A DNA stretch of 37,539 bases. It comes from Reyranella sp. Its GTDB lineage: Bacteria > Pseudomonadota > Alphaproteobacteria > Reyranellales > Reyranellaceae. The position numbers were made by a program, and so were the translations under genes. Of this stretch, positions 1 through 7,825 are shown in pieces (within the stretch, counting starts at the first letter, position 1; each line of letters starts with the position of its first letter). The notes under the pieces were generated by a model. The model was not told the origin of the DNA and searched no databases. It saw only the letters and a list, made by a program, of their open reading frames with translations. The stretch is taken from contig JAIETA010000185.1 of the NCBI GenBank assembly GCA_019745575.1, positions 1 through 37,539 of the forward strand, in the 5' to 3' direction.

Positions 1-407
1 ACATCACGATCGCCACGCTGCGCGATGCCGTGAAGTATCCCGACGAGAACTCGACGGCGAGCGACGCGGAGATCGTGTCGGCGCTGCAGGCGGCGCAGCT
101 CGGCCACCTCGCCGACCGGCTCGACGAGGAGGCGCACTGGAGCAACATGCTGTCGGGCGGCGAGCAGCAGCGCCTCGCGATCGCCCGCGCGCTGGTGTTC
201 AGGCCGGACTGGCTGTTCCTCGACGAGGCCACGGCCTCGCTCGACGAGGCCAACGAGACGGCGGTCTACGGCGTGCTGAAGGAGCGGCTGCCGGGCACGA
301 CGGTGGTGTCGATCGGCCACCGGCCGTCGCTGCGCCAGTGGCACGACCGGCGGCTCGACCTGCGGCGCGCACCTGGCGAGGTCGGCACGCTAAGCGTCGC
401 TACCTGA
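1..407 (+). CDS. ABC transporter ATP-binding/permease protein, SbmA/YddA type (C-terminal fragment)
   Basis: Only the C-terminal nucleotide-binding part is present; the frame is open from base 3, so the gene begins outside the window. The signature LSGGEQQRLAIARAL is followed by Walker B and D-loop (WLFLDEATASLDE) and an H-loop histidine in SIGHRPSL. The motif GHRPSLxxWHDRRLDL and the preceding TLRDAVKYP resemble the family of fused permease-ATPase proteins annotated as vitamin B12/bleomycin/antimicrobial peptide exporters (YddA, BacA-related). The ATPase would energise a membrane exporter. The transmembrane half is not visible, so the substrate and exact subfamily are inferred. Its last 18 bases overlap the end of the convergent gene at 390-1319. 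Confidence 0.85.
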   Translation, partial: ITIATLRDAVKYPDENSTASDAEIVSALQAAQLGHLADRLDEEAHWSNMLSGGEQQRLAIARALVFRPDWLFLDEATASLDEANETAVYGVLKERLPGTTVVSIGHRPSLRQWHDRRLDLRRAPGEVGTLSVAT

Positions 408-1319
408 GTAGCGGCTGACCGTCACGCCGGGGATGCGCCCGAGGGCCTGCGCGGCGCCCTCGATCGACCGCGAGTCGTGGGCGCAGCGCACCGACCAGCC
501 GCCGACGTCGATGGACGCGCTGCCGCCGCCGCGTGCCGGCGCGATGTTGCCGACCCTGATGTCGGTGGTCTCGGGGCCACCGAGGACGACGGTGAGGTCG
601 CCGGTCGACAGATGCCAGCGCGCGCCGGCGGCGTCGCTCCACAGCGCGAAGTCGCCGGCGCCCAGGCGGCGCGCCAGCGGCGCCGGCGTGTCGAGCAGTT
701 CGGGGTGCGAGAGGGCGGTGTTGGCGGCGCGCCAGGGATCGTGGCGGTCGATTTTGCTCACGCCATAGCGGACGGAGAAGCTCGTCATCGTGGCCGGCGC
801 CTCGGCGTCCTCGACCAGGCGGGCGTTGGCGGCCCGCCATTCCGCGAGCCAGGGGGCCGCGGCCGCGTCGATATCGGTCCAGCTCACATAGAGCTTGCCG
901 ACGCCGTCGCCGAACGCAGATGCCCGTGCCGCGCCGTAGAGCGACAACCCGATCCGCGTGCCGTGTCGCGTGTCCCACGTCGCGTAGAGGACGACATGAT
1001 CGGGCGAGCAGGCCAGCGGGCCCGCGTCGTCGCGCTCGATCGACGTCGGTGCGCCGAGCCGGATCACGAGTTGCGCGAACACGTCCTTTGGCGGCCGGTC
1101 GGTGCCGGCCAGTTCGTAGGCCACGTTCATCACCGGGCGGTCGGGGCGGGGCGCGGTCAGCTCGACATAGCGCGTGGCGAAGCCATAGGCCGAGGCGCAG
1201 GCGATCTCGCGGCTGGCATAGCCGGTGTGCCCGATGTCGCGCACCACGGCGTCGAAGCGCGTGCCCCAGGGGAAGAAGCCGTCGTCGCCGAGGCGGAAGC
1301 CGTCCTTCGCGTCGTCCAT
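390..1319 (-). CDS. Conserved-looking hypothetical protein, 309 aa
   Basis: I do not recognise this protein. The reading frame is uninterrupted over 309 codons with the third-position G/C bias expected of this genome. It starts at an ATG, with only a weak ribosome-binding sequence. No signal peptide, membrane segment, cysteine cluster or known motif is apparent. It is rich in Asp, Ala, Gly, Arg and Trp-containing segments (YATWDTRHG, LYVSWTDID, DFALWSDAAG), which suggests a soluble globular protein. It is divergent from the XRE-cupin gene, separated by 72 bases, and converges on the ABC gene with an 18-base overlap. The competing frame on the same strand (400-1326) is Arg/Pro-rich low-complexity translation and is unlikely to be real. 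Confidence 0.6.
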   Translation of the reverse strand: MDDAKDGFRLGDDGFFPWGTRFDAVVRDIGHTGYASREIACASAYGFATRYVELTAPRPDRPVMNVAYELAGTDRPPKDVFAQLVIRLGAPTSIERDDAGPLACSPDHVVLYATWDTRHGTRIGLSLYGAARASAFGDGVGKLYVSWTDIDAAAAPWLAEWRAANARLVEDAEAPATMTSFSVRYGVSKIDRHDPWRAANTALSHPELLDTPAPLARRLGAGDFALWSDAAGARWHLSTGDLTVVLGGPETTDIRVGNIAPARGGGSASIDVGGWSVRCAHDSRSIEGAAQALGRIPGVTVSRYSGSDA

Positions 1320-1355
1320 GCGGCAAGCCTATCGTTTCATGTGAAGAAAGTGCGC

Positions 1356-1383
1356 TTGCCTTTAAGGAAAGTCTGGGTATAGG
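1356..1383 (+). promoter_or_regulatory. Candidate sigma70-type promoter for the XRE-cupin gene
   Basis: TTGCCT (1356-1361) and TATAGG (1378-1383) are separated by 16 bases in a locally AT-richer 72-base divergent spacer. Transcription would start about 6-8 bases after 1383, that is at or next to the ATG at 1392, and no Shine-Dalgarno sequence precedes that ATG. The mRNA may therefore be leaderless or nearly so. GAAAGT is repeated at 1346-1351 and 1367-1372, 21 bases apart, and could be part of an autoregulatory site. Confidence 0.4.
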
Positions 1384-1391
1384 CTCCGGCC

Positions 1392-2030
1392 ATGGACAAG
1401 GTCGCCCGCGCCACCCACGACATCGGCCGCCGCCTGCGCGCGGCGCGCACCGGGGCAGGCCTTACGCTCGCCGCCGTCGCGCGGCAGGCCGGGGTCTCGG
1501 AGGGCTTCCTGTCCAAGCTCGAGCGCGGCCAGGCCGCAGCCTCGATCGCCAACCTGATCCAGCTCACCGACGTGCTGGGCCTCGGCCTGCACGAGCTGTT
1601 CCCGAGCGACGGCGCGCCGGCCAAGACGCGCGTGGCGGTGCATCGGGCCGACGGGGCCAGGCTCCAGGACGTGGCCGCCACCGGCTATCGCTGGCGCCAT
1701 CTCGGCGGCGGCGCGCCGCTCGACCGCATGGAGATCTTCCATCTCGTCTTCCCGCGCGCCAAGGGCATGGAGGCGACGGTCTCGCATCCGGGGCAGGAGC
1801 ATTGCTACGTGCTCTCGGGCGAGGTGCTGTTCCATGTCGGTGAGACGAGCCACCGCCTGAAGGCCGGCGACGGCATCCTCATCGATTCGCAGCAGCCGCA
1901 TCGCGCCGAGAATGCCGGCCGCGGGCAGGCGCACGTGCTGATGACCGTGGCGCGTCCGGCGGAGGCGGCCGCCGTGCCGGACTGGTGGCATCTCTCGTCG
2001 ACGAGAACGAAGGAGGAAAGGACGCCATGA
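1392..2030 (+). CDS. XRE-family transcriptional regulator with C-terminal cupin domain
   Basis: 212 aa. Residues about 10-70 form a helix-turn-helix of the Cro/CI (XRE) type (LRAARTGAGLTLAAVARQAG, then VSEGFLSKLERGQAAAS). The C-terminal half is a cupin_2 barrel with HPGQEHCYVLSGE and a late HRAENAGRG segment that supply typical metal or ligand positions. This architecture is known from regulators that sense small metabolites, such as PuuR- and ClgR-like proteins. The ligand here cannot be read from the sequence. The stop overlaps the start of the next gene (ATGA at 2027-2030), so the two are translationally coupled. The start is set by the first ATG after the candidate promoter. Confidence 0.9.
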   Translation: MDKVARATHDIGRRLRAARTGAGLTLAAVARQAGVSEGFLSKLERGQAAASIANLIQLTDVLGLGLHELFPSDGAPAKTRVAVHRADGARLQDVAATGYRWRHLGGGAPLDRMEIFHLVFPRAKGMEATVSHPGQEHCYVLSGEVLFHVGETSHRLKAGDGILIDSQQPHRAENAGRGQAHVLMTVARPAEAAAVPDWWHLSSTRTKEERTP

Positions 2031-2512
2031 GCAAGCATCTCCCCGACACCGCGGCGGCGAACGCCGCCCTCGGTACGGCGCGCGAGGCCTCGCGCCGTGA
2101 CCACAAGCCCTACCAGGTGCGTCACCTCGACGAGATCGAGTGGGAGACGATCCGCTGGCCGGGCGAGACCGGCAAGATGCTGTTCCATCCCCGGCCCGAG
2201 GACCCGACGCAGCCCAACGCCGGCATCCTGCGGCTCGAGCCCGGCGCCTATCATCCCGAGCACTATCACGGCTTCGCGCAGGTCTGGCTGGTGCTGAAGG
2301 GCGAGTTCGCGATCGACGGCAGGCTCTGCCCGCCGGGCACCATGCTCTATCACCCCGATCCGCATTTCGAAGGCGAGTTCAAGACCGACACCGGCGGCGA
2401 GATCCTGATCGTGCAGTATCCCGGGCCGACGACCGGCGAACGGCCGATCTATGCTGGCCGCTTCAACATGGAGAAGCGGAAGTCGGTCGCCGAGGAACGG
2501 GTCGACCTTTGA
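2027..2512 (+). CDS. Cupin domain-containing protein
   Basis: 161 aa from the ATG at 2027. An earlier in-frame start at 1985 is rejected because a strong AGGAGG lies at 2011-2016, ten bases before 2027, and that ATG overlaps the upstream stop. The body is a single cupin: LRLEPGAYHPEHYHGFAQVW carries the first HxH...E/Q-type metal motif, LVLKGEFAIDGRLCPPGTM forms the strand turn, and MLYHPDPHFEGEF the second half. It resembles the ChrR/anti-sigma-like and small-metabolite cupins, but the substrate is unknown. As partner of the XRE-cupin regulator it may be an enzyme acting on, or a binder of, the same small molecule (inference). Confidence 0.85.
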   Translation: MSKHLPDTAAANAALGTAREASRRDHKPYQVRHLDEIEWETIRWPGETGKMLFHPRPEDPTQPNAGILRLEPGAYHPEHYHGFAQVWLVLKGEFAIDGRLCPPGTMLYHPDPHFEGEFKTDTGGEILIVQYPGPTTGERPIYAGRFNMEKRKSVAEERVDL

Positions 2513-2552
2513 TCCGTCGATCTTTGGTCAAACGAGATCGAGATCGCATCGT

Positions 2553-2780
2553 TCAGTAGGACGACACCACGAGGGCGATCAGCGCCGCCACGGCCAGTGC
2601 TGCCATGGCGATCCAGGCGAAGGTGGTGCCGGCGTTGCGGCCGCCCTGGCGCAGCACCAGCCACGCGCCGAGGCCGAAGCCCAGCGCCCCGCCGCCGACG
2701 CCGCCCACGGTCGCCCCGCCCATGGCGGCCGCACCTTCGAAGGTGCCGTCCAGCTTCGTGAAGACGAGGCCCAGGGCCAC
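2553..2780 (-). CDS. Small glycine-rich membrane protein
   Basis: 75 aa from a GTG. It has two clear hydrophobic segments: a glycine-rich one (GGATVGGVGGGALGFGLGAW) and a C-terminal one (FAWIAMAALAVAALIALVVS). The frame stays open further upstream to a CTG at 2849-2847, which overlaps the stop of the oxidoreductase beta gene as CTGA. That 23-codon extension (LIRYLIALPAGVLGAFIGAS and on) is strongly hydrophobic and would add a third membrane helix, so the real start may be this CTG. It is the last gene of the minus-strand 2-oxoacid oxidoreductase operon. No function is recognised; it may be a membrane accessory protein. Confidence 0.55.
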   Translation of the reverse strand: MALGLVFTKLDGTFEGAAAMGGATVGGVGGGALGFGLGAWLVLRQGGRNAGTTFAWIAMAALAVAALIALVVSSY

Positions 2781-2845
2781 GGCAAGGACGGAGGCGCCGA
2801 TGAAGGCGCCGAGGACGCCGGCCGGCAGGGCGATGAGGTAGCGGA

Positions 2846-3901
2846 TCAGCGCAGGCCGGCGTTGATGCGGTCGAGCGCCGCCGGGCCGGGGCAGAGGTCG
2901 GCGGTCTCGAGCGTGTTGAGGGCGGCATCCACCGTGTTGAGATGGTGGTGCAGGTCCTTCGGGCTCGGATCGACGTAGAGCAGGCCGGTCACGACCTCGC
3001 CGGCCGCCATGCCTTCCTGGACCCGCTTCATGGCCGCGACCTTGTCGGACGCGTCATAGTCTTCGCCGAGCTTGCGCAGGCGGAGGATCGAGCCGTCGTG
3101 CTGCTGCACGGTGGTCAGCGTGCCGGGATCGTAGGAGGTGGTGATCTCCTCGCGGCTTTCGATGAAGTCGACGCGGTTCAGCGCCTCGTTGTGCTCGCGC
3201 ACGTAGTCGTAGCTCTTGGTCGAGCCGGGATGGTTGTTGAAGGCCACGCAGGGGCTGATGACGTCGAGGAAAGCGGCACCCTCGTGGGCCATCGCCGCCT
3301 TGATCAGCGGCACCAGCTGGTGCTTGTCGCCCGAGAACGAGCGGCCGACGAAGGTGGCGCCCATCAGGATGGCGAGCGAGACAAGATCGATCGACTCGTC
3401 GGAGTTGGCCACGCCCTTCTTGCTGATCGAGCCCTTGTCGGCGGTGGCCGAGAACTGGCCCTTGGTCAGGCCGTACACGCCGTTGTTCATGACGATGTAG
3501 GTCATGTTCACGCCGCGGCGCATGATGTGGGCGAACTGGCCGAGGCCGATCGAGGCCGAATCGCCGTCGCCCGAGACGCCCATATAGATCAGGTCGCGGT
3601 TGGCGAGGTTGGCGCCGGTCATCACCGACGGCATGCGGCCGTGCACGGTGTTGAAGCCGTGGCTGGCGCCCAGGAAGTAGGTCGGCGCCTTGGACGAGCA
3701 GCCGATGCCCGACAGCTTGGCGATCTGGTGCGGCAGCACGTCGAGTTCGTAGCTCGCCTGGATGATGGCGGCGCTGATCGAGTCGTGGCCGCAGCCGGCG
3801 CACAGCGTCGAGACGGCGCCCTCGTAGTCGCGCCGCGTGTAGCCGGCCTTGTTCTTGACCAGCGAGGGATGATGCAGCCGGGGCTTGGCGATGTAGGTCA
3901 T
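2846..3901 (-). CDS. korB: 2-oxoacid:acceptor oxidoreductase, beta (TPP-binding) subunit
   Basis: 351 aa. The thiamine-diphosphate site is visible: GDGD at 111-114 followed by NNGVYGLTKGQ (about 139-149). Cys34 and Cys37 (CAGCGH), Cys68 (GIGCSS) and Cys218 (ISPCVAF) match the spacing of the four ligands of the single [4Fe-4S] cluster in Sulfolobus-type 2-oxoacid:ferredoxin oxidoreductase beta subunits. The enzyme family oxidatively decarboxylates 2-oxoacids with CoA, passing two low-potential electrons to ferredoxin or a flavoprotein. The start overlaps the alpha stop (ATGA at 3901-3898). The symbol korB assumes 2-oxoglutarate as substrate, which is not proven; pyruvate or a branched-chain oxoacid is possible. 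Confidence 0.92.
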   Translation of the reverse strand: MTYIAKPRLHHPSLVKNKAGYTRRDYEGAVSTLCAGCGHDSISAAIIQASYELDVLPHQIAKLSGIGCSSKAPTYFLGASHGFNTVHGRMPSVMTGANLANRDLIYMGVSGDGDSASIGLGQFAHIMRRGVNMTYIVMNNGVYGLTKGQFSATADKGSISKKGVANSDESIDLVSLAILMGATFVGRSFSGDKHQLVPLIKAAMAHEGAAFLDVISPCVAFNNHPGSTKSYDYVREHNEALNRVDFIESREEITTSYDPGTLTTVQQHDGSILRLRKLGEDYDASDKVAAMKRVQEGMAAGEVVTGLLYVDPSPKDLHHHLNTVDAALNTLETADLCPGPAALDRINAGLR

Positions 3902-5760
3902 GACGCGGCCTTTTCGAAGGACACCACTTTCAGCTGGCCGAGCTTCTTGGCGATGTCGGCGGTGATGAAGCGCGCCGTGATCGGCGTGCCGTCGTAGTGC
4001 AGCACGGGCACCAGCTTGCGCCCGTCGAGCGTGAACTCGCTCATCAGCATGGTGCGCAGCTGGGCGTCGCGGTTCTGCTCGACGACGAAGACGCGCTCGT
4101 GCTCGTGGATGAAGTCCTCGACCGCCTGGGAGAACGGAAAGGAGCGGACGCGCAGCGCATTGACGTGGTGGCCCTGCGCCTCGAGCTGGTCGAGCGCCTC
4201 GGCCATCGACGGGCTGGTCGAGCCGAAATAGATCACGCCGCTGCGCGTCGGCTTGGGAGAGGAGTAGCGCACCGGCTGCGGCGCGATGCGGCGCGCGGTG
4301 TCGAACTTCTTCTGCAGCCGCTCCATGTTGCGCACATAGACCGCGCCTTCCTCCGAGTAGCGCGCATACTCGTCCTTGGTCGTGCCGCGAGTGAAGTACG
4401 CCCCCTTGGTCGGGTGGGTGCCGGGGTAGGTGCGGAACGGGATGCCGTCGCCGTCGACGTCGAGGTAGCGGCCGAAATTCTTGCCGGCCTCGAGGTCGGC
4501 CGCGGTCATGACCTTGCCGCGGTCGAGATCGCGCTTGTCGTCCCACTGGAAGGGCGCGCACAGGCGGTGGTTCATGCCGATGTCGAGGTCGGTCATGACG
4601 AACACCAGCGTCTGCAGGCGGTCGGCGAGGTCGAGCGCGTCGGCGGTGAAGTCGAAGCACTCCTTGGGGTCCTCGGGGAACAGCAGGACGTGCTTGGTGT
4701 CGCCGTTGGAGGCGTAGGCGCAGCTCAGCAGGTCGGACTGCTGGGTGCGCGTCGGCATGCCGGTCGACGGCCCGCCGCGCTGGACGTTCACGATCACCGC
4801 CGGCACCTCGGCGAACGAGGCGAGGCCGATGAACTCGGTCATCAGCGAGATGCCCGGGCCCGACGTCGAGGTGAAGGCGCGGGCGCCGTTCCAGCCGGCG
4901 CCGATCACGATGCCGATCGAGGCGAGCTCGTCCTCGGCCTGGACGATGGCGTACTTGGCCTTGCCGGTCTCCTTGTCGTGCCGCAGCTTCTTGCAGTGCG
5001 CCTGGAAGGCCTCGGCGAGCGACGAGGACGGCGTGATCGGATACCAGGCGCAGACCGTGGCGCCGCCATAGACGGCGCCGAGCGCCGCGGCGTTGTTGCC
5101 CTCGACGAAGATGCGGTCGCCGACATTGTCGGCACGGCGGACCTTCAGCTTCACCGCGGCGGGGTCGGCGTGCTGCGTGACCCAGTCGCGGCCGAGATTG
5201 AGCGCCTTGACGTTGGAATCGAGCAGCTTCTCCTTGCCCTTGAACTGCTCGCCGAACAGCCGCTTGATCTCGTTGTCGTCGATGTCGAGCAGCACCGAGA
5301 GCGCGCCGACATAGATGATGTTCTTGAACAGCTGGCGCTGGCGGGCGTCGGAGTAGGTGGCGTTGGTGATGGCGGTGAGCGGCACGCCGATGATGTTGAT
5401 GTCCTCGCGGAACATCGAGGCCGGCATCGGCTTGGTGCTGTCGTAGAAGAGATAGCCGCCCGGCTCGATCTCCTTCACGTCCTCGGCCCAGGTCTGCGGG
5501 TTCATCGCGACCATCATGTCGACGCCGCCGCGACGGCCGAGATGGCCCTTCTCGGTGACGCGAACCTCGTACCAGGTCGGCAGGCCCTGGATGTTGGAGG
5601 GGAAGATGTTGCGCGGACTGACCGGCACGCCCATGCGCAGGATGGCGCGCGCGAACAGTTCGTTGGCGCTGGCCGATCCGGAGCCGTTGACGTTCGCGAA
5701 CTTGACGACGAAATCGTTAACGGCGGCTATTGCTGGTTTAGTCATTGTGAGAGCATCCAT
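3898..5760 (-). CDS. korA: 2-oxoacid:acceptor oxidoreductase, alpha subunit (gamma-alpha fusion)
   Basis: 620 aa. The N-terminal part (about 15-200) is the gamma-type domain (ANVNGSGSASANELFARAIL and GHLGRRGGVDMMVAMNP). The remainder is the pyrimidine-binding alpha domain with YPITPSSS at 240-247, the hallmark motif of this family, and a C-terminal transketolase-like domain II. The gamma-alpha fusion is the arrangement found in Sulfolobus-type and KorA enzymes. The ATG at 5760 is preceded by GGAAGAG eight bases upstream, which favours it over the ATG at 5745. It works as a heterodimer with the beta subunit that overlaps it, and probably with the flavoprotein encoded upstream. Confidence 0.92.
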   Translation of the reverse strand: MDALTMTKPAIAAVNDFVVKFANVNGSGSASANELFARAILRMGVPVSPRNIFPSNIQGLPTWYEVRVTEKGHLGRRGGVDMMVAMNPQTWAEDVKEIEPGGYLFYDSTKPMPASMFREDINIIGVPLTAITNATYSDARQRQLFKNIIYVGALSVLLDIDDNEIKRLFGEQFKGKEKLLDSNVKALNLGRDWVTQHADPAAVKLKVRRADNVGDRIFVEGNNAAALGAVYGGATVCAWYPITPSSSLAEAFQAHCKKLRHDKETGKAKYAIVQAEDELASIGIVIGAGWNGARAFTSTSGPGISLMTEFIGLASFAEVPAVIVNVQRGGPSTGMPTRTQQSDLLSCAYASNGDTKHVLLFPEDPKECFDFTADALDLADRLQTLVFVMTDLDIGMNHRLCAPFQWDDKRDLDRGKVMTAADLEAGKNFGRYLDVDGDGIPFRTYPGTHPTKGAYFTRGTTKDEYARYSEEGAVYVRNMERLQKKFDTARRIAPQPVRYSSPKPTRSGVIYFGSTSPSMAEALDQLEAQGHHVNALRVRSFPFSQAVEDFIHEHERVFVVEQNRDAQLRTMLMSEFTLDGRKLVPVLHYDGTPITARFITADIAKKLGQLKVVSFEKAAS

Positions 5761-5773
5761 TTTTCATGCTCTT

Positions 5774-5873
5774 CCGGACCGCGCGCGTCCCGCGCGCTTC
5801 GGCGCATTCGCATGCGCCTCGGTCATGAGCGAGCGCGGGCGGAGTAAACTCCGCCCTGTGGCTCGCGGTCCGG
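5774..5873 (-). promoter_or_regulatory. Nested palindromes between flavoprotein and alpha subunit genes
   Basis: The 123-base gap contains several perfect inverted repeats. The outer pair is CCGGACCGCG (5774-5783) with CGCGGTCCGG (5864-5873). Inside it lie GCGCGCG/CGCGCGC (5781-5787, 5791-5797), GGCGCAT-TCGC-ATGCGCC (5801-5818), and GGGCGGAGT (5837-5845) with ACTCCGCCC (5848-5856), the last extended by GCGAGC/GCTCGC (5829-5834, 5861-5866). The whole can fold as a multibranched structure, though some arms compete. It lies inside the transcribed operon, so it could be an attenuator, an mRNA-stability or processing element, or a REP-like repeat. There is no T-tract for a simple terminator. Confidence 0.65.
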
Positions 5874-5883
5874 CAGACCATGA

Positions 5884-7707
5884 TTACTGCTTGCGGCATG
5901 CATGCTCCGCTTGGGTCATTTCCATGTAGTACTTGCGCATGTCCCAGGCGCCGGTCGGGCAGCGCTCGGCGCACAGGCCGCAGTGCAGGCAGACGTCCTC
6001 GTCCTTGGCCATGATGCGGCCGGTCTTGAGCCCGTCGCCGATGTAGATGTCCTGGGTCGCGTTGACCGCCGGCGCCATCAGCCGCCCGCGCAGGTCCTTT
6101 TCCTCGCCGTTGTCGGTGAAGGTGATGCAGTCCATCGGGCAGATGTCGACGCAGGCGTCGCACTCGATGCAGAGCTTGCCTTCGAACACCGTCTGGATGT
6201 CGCAGTTGAGGCAGCGCTGCGCCTCCTTGAAGGCGAGCACCGGATCGAAGCCCAGCTCGACCTCCGCCATGATGTCCTTCAGCGCCTCCTGCTTGGGGCG
6301 GTGCGGGACCTTGAAGCGGTGATCGATGGTCGGCGCGTTGTCGTAGCTCCACTCGTGGATGCCCATCTTCTGGCTGGCCACGGTGACGCCCGGGGCGGGG
6401 CGCTCCTCGGGGTTCTCGCCGATCAGCATCTTGTGGATGGAGATCGCGGCATCATGGCCGTGCGCGGCCGCCCAGATGATGTTCTTCGGGCCGAACGCCG
6501 CGTCGCCGCCGAAGAAGACCTTGGGGTGGCTCGACTGCAGCGTCTTCTCGTTGAGCTTGGGCAGGCCCCAGCGGTCGAACTCGACGCCGGCGTCCTGCTC
6601 GATCCAGGGGAAGGCGTTCTCCTGGCCGATCGCCACCAGCACGTCGTCGCACTCGTGGTGCTCGTCCGGTTCGCCCGACGGCACCAGCGAGCGCCGGCCC
6701 TTGGCGTCGTACTCGGCCTTGACCTTCTCGAACAGCACGCCGGTGATCTTGCCGCCCTTGTGGGTGACTTCCTTGGGCACCAGCATGTTGAGGATGGGGA
6801 TGTCCTCGCCCATCGCGTCTTCCTTTTCCCAGGGCGACGCCTTCATCTCGTCGAAGCCCGAGCGGACGATCACCTTCACGTCCTCGCCGCCCAGCCGGCG
6901 GGCGGTGCGGCAGCAGTCCATCGCGGTGTTGCCGCCGCCCAGCACGATCACGCGCCGGCCGACCTTGCTCACGTGGCCGAACGACACCGACGACAGCCAG
7001 TCGAGGCCGATATGGATGTTGGTGGCGGCCTCCCGGCGGCCGGGCACGTCGAGGTCGCGGCCGCGCGGCGCGCCCGAGCCCACGAACACCGCGTCGTAGC
7101 CTTCGGCCAGGATCGCCTTCAGCGAATCGACCTTCTGGTGGCGGAACTCGATGTTGCCGATGTCGGTGATGTAGCCCACTTCCTCGTCGATCACCGACTC
7201 GGGCAGGCGGAAGTGCGGGATCTGCGTGCGGATGAAGCCGCCCAGCTTGGGATCCTGGTCGTAGATCACGATCTCGTAGCCGATGACGGCGAGGTCGCGC
7301 GCGACGGTGAGCGACGAGGGGCCGCCGCCGATGCAGGCGATGCGCTTGCCGTTCCTGGCCGGCGCCTTCGGCATCTGGGCCGCGATGTCGTCGTCCTTGT
7401 AGTCGGCGGCAACACGCTTCAGCCGGCAGATCGCCACCGGTTCCTTCTTGCCCTTGACCAGCGTCTCGTCCTCGACGCGGCTGCGCCGGCAGGCCGGTTC
7501 GCAGGGCCGGTCGCACGTCCGGCCGAGGATCCCCGGGAAGACGTTGGACTTCCAGTTGATCATGTAGGCGTCGGAGTAGCGCCCGTGGGCGATCAGCCGG
7601 ATGTACTCGGGAACGGGCGTGTGGGCCGGGCACGCCCACTGGCAGTCCACGACCTTGTGGAAGTAGTCGGGGTTGGCGATGTCGGTCGGCTTCAACAGGG
7701 ACTCCAA
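5884..7707 (-). CDS. korC: NAD(P)-dependent flavo-iron-sulfur oxidoreductase (GltD-like) with two C-terminal 4Fe-4S sites
   Basis: 607 aa, TTG start. The N-terminal Fer4_20-like region has Cys22, Cys26, Cys65, Cys69, Cys73 and Cys94. Next come a FAD-binding GGGP loop (127-130), an NAD(P)-binding GGGNTAMD (257-264) and the FAD-closing GGDAAFGP (400-407). The C-terminus carries Cys513/516/519/523 and Cys573/576/579/583, two ferredoxin-like [4Fe-4S] motifs, with extra cysteines at 499, 502 and 527. This is the glutamate synthase small subunit/dihydropyrimidine dehydrogenase fold used to exchange electrons between low-potential clusters and NAD(P). Placed before alpha and beta subunits it matches the three-subunit 2-oxoglutarate:NADP oxidoreductase known from Azoarcus evansii; the gene name is therefore an inference. 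Confidence 0.88.
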   Translation of the reverse strand: MESLLKPTDIANPDYFHKVVDCQWACPAHTPVPEYIRLIAHGRYSDAYMINWKSNVFPGILGRTCDRPCEPACRRSRVEDETLVKGKKEPVAICRLKRVAADYKDDDIAAQMPKAPARNGKRIACIGGGPSSLTVARDLAVIGYEIVIYDQDPKLGGFIRTQIPHFRLPESVIDEEVGYITDIGNIEFRHQKVDSLKAILAEGYDAVFVGSGAPRGRDLDVPGRREAATNIHIGLDWLSSVSFGHVSKVGRRVIVLGGGNTAMDCCRTARRLGGEDVKVIVRSGFDEMKASPWEKEDAMGEDIPILNMLVPKEVTHKGGKITGVLFEKVKAEYDAKGRRSLVPSGEPDEHHECDDVLVAIGQENAFPWIEQDAGVEFDRWGLPKLNEKTLQSSHPKVFFGGDAAFGPKNIIWAAAHGHDAAISIHKMLIGENPEERPAPGVTVASQKMGIHEWSYDNAPTIDHRFKVPHRPKQEALKDIMAEVELGFDPVLAFKEAQRCLNCDIQTVFEGKLCIECDACVDICPMDCITFTDNGEEKDLRGRLMAPAVNATQDIYIGDGLKTGRIMAKDEDVCLHCGLCAERCPTGAWDMRKYYMEMTQAEHACRKQ

Positions 7708-7825
7708 GCGGCAGCGGAGCAGCCGATCTGAGGTAAATGACGGTTTAGATTACCGCAAAAGTGACGCGCATTGGGAGGAAATGCAGAGCCTCCGTCAAGA
7801 CTTCTGTGCGCTAAGCGATTGCAGA

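Noticed and set aside
2501-2530. Short direct repeat GTCGAyCTTTG at the end of the cupin gene
   Set aside because: Two copies of 11 bases partly in coding sequence, with no associated feature; likely chance or a small slippage.
4481-5314. Small plus-strand open frames inside the alpha-subunit gene
   Set aside because: Ser/Arg-rich shadow frames with no homology signal.
3997-7731. Two long plus-strand open frames (3997-5847 and 5902-7731) opposite the oxidoreductase genes
   Set aside because: Both are low-complexity Val/Arg/Asp/Gly/His translations with no recognisable motifs; the minus-strand frames carry all catalytic motifs of the oxidoreductase subunits.
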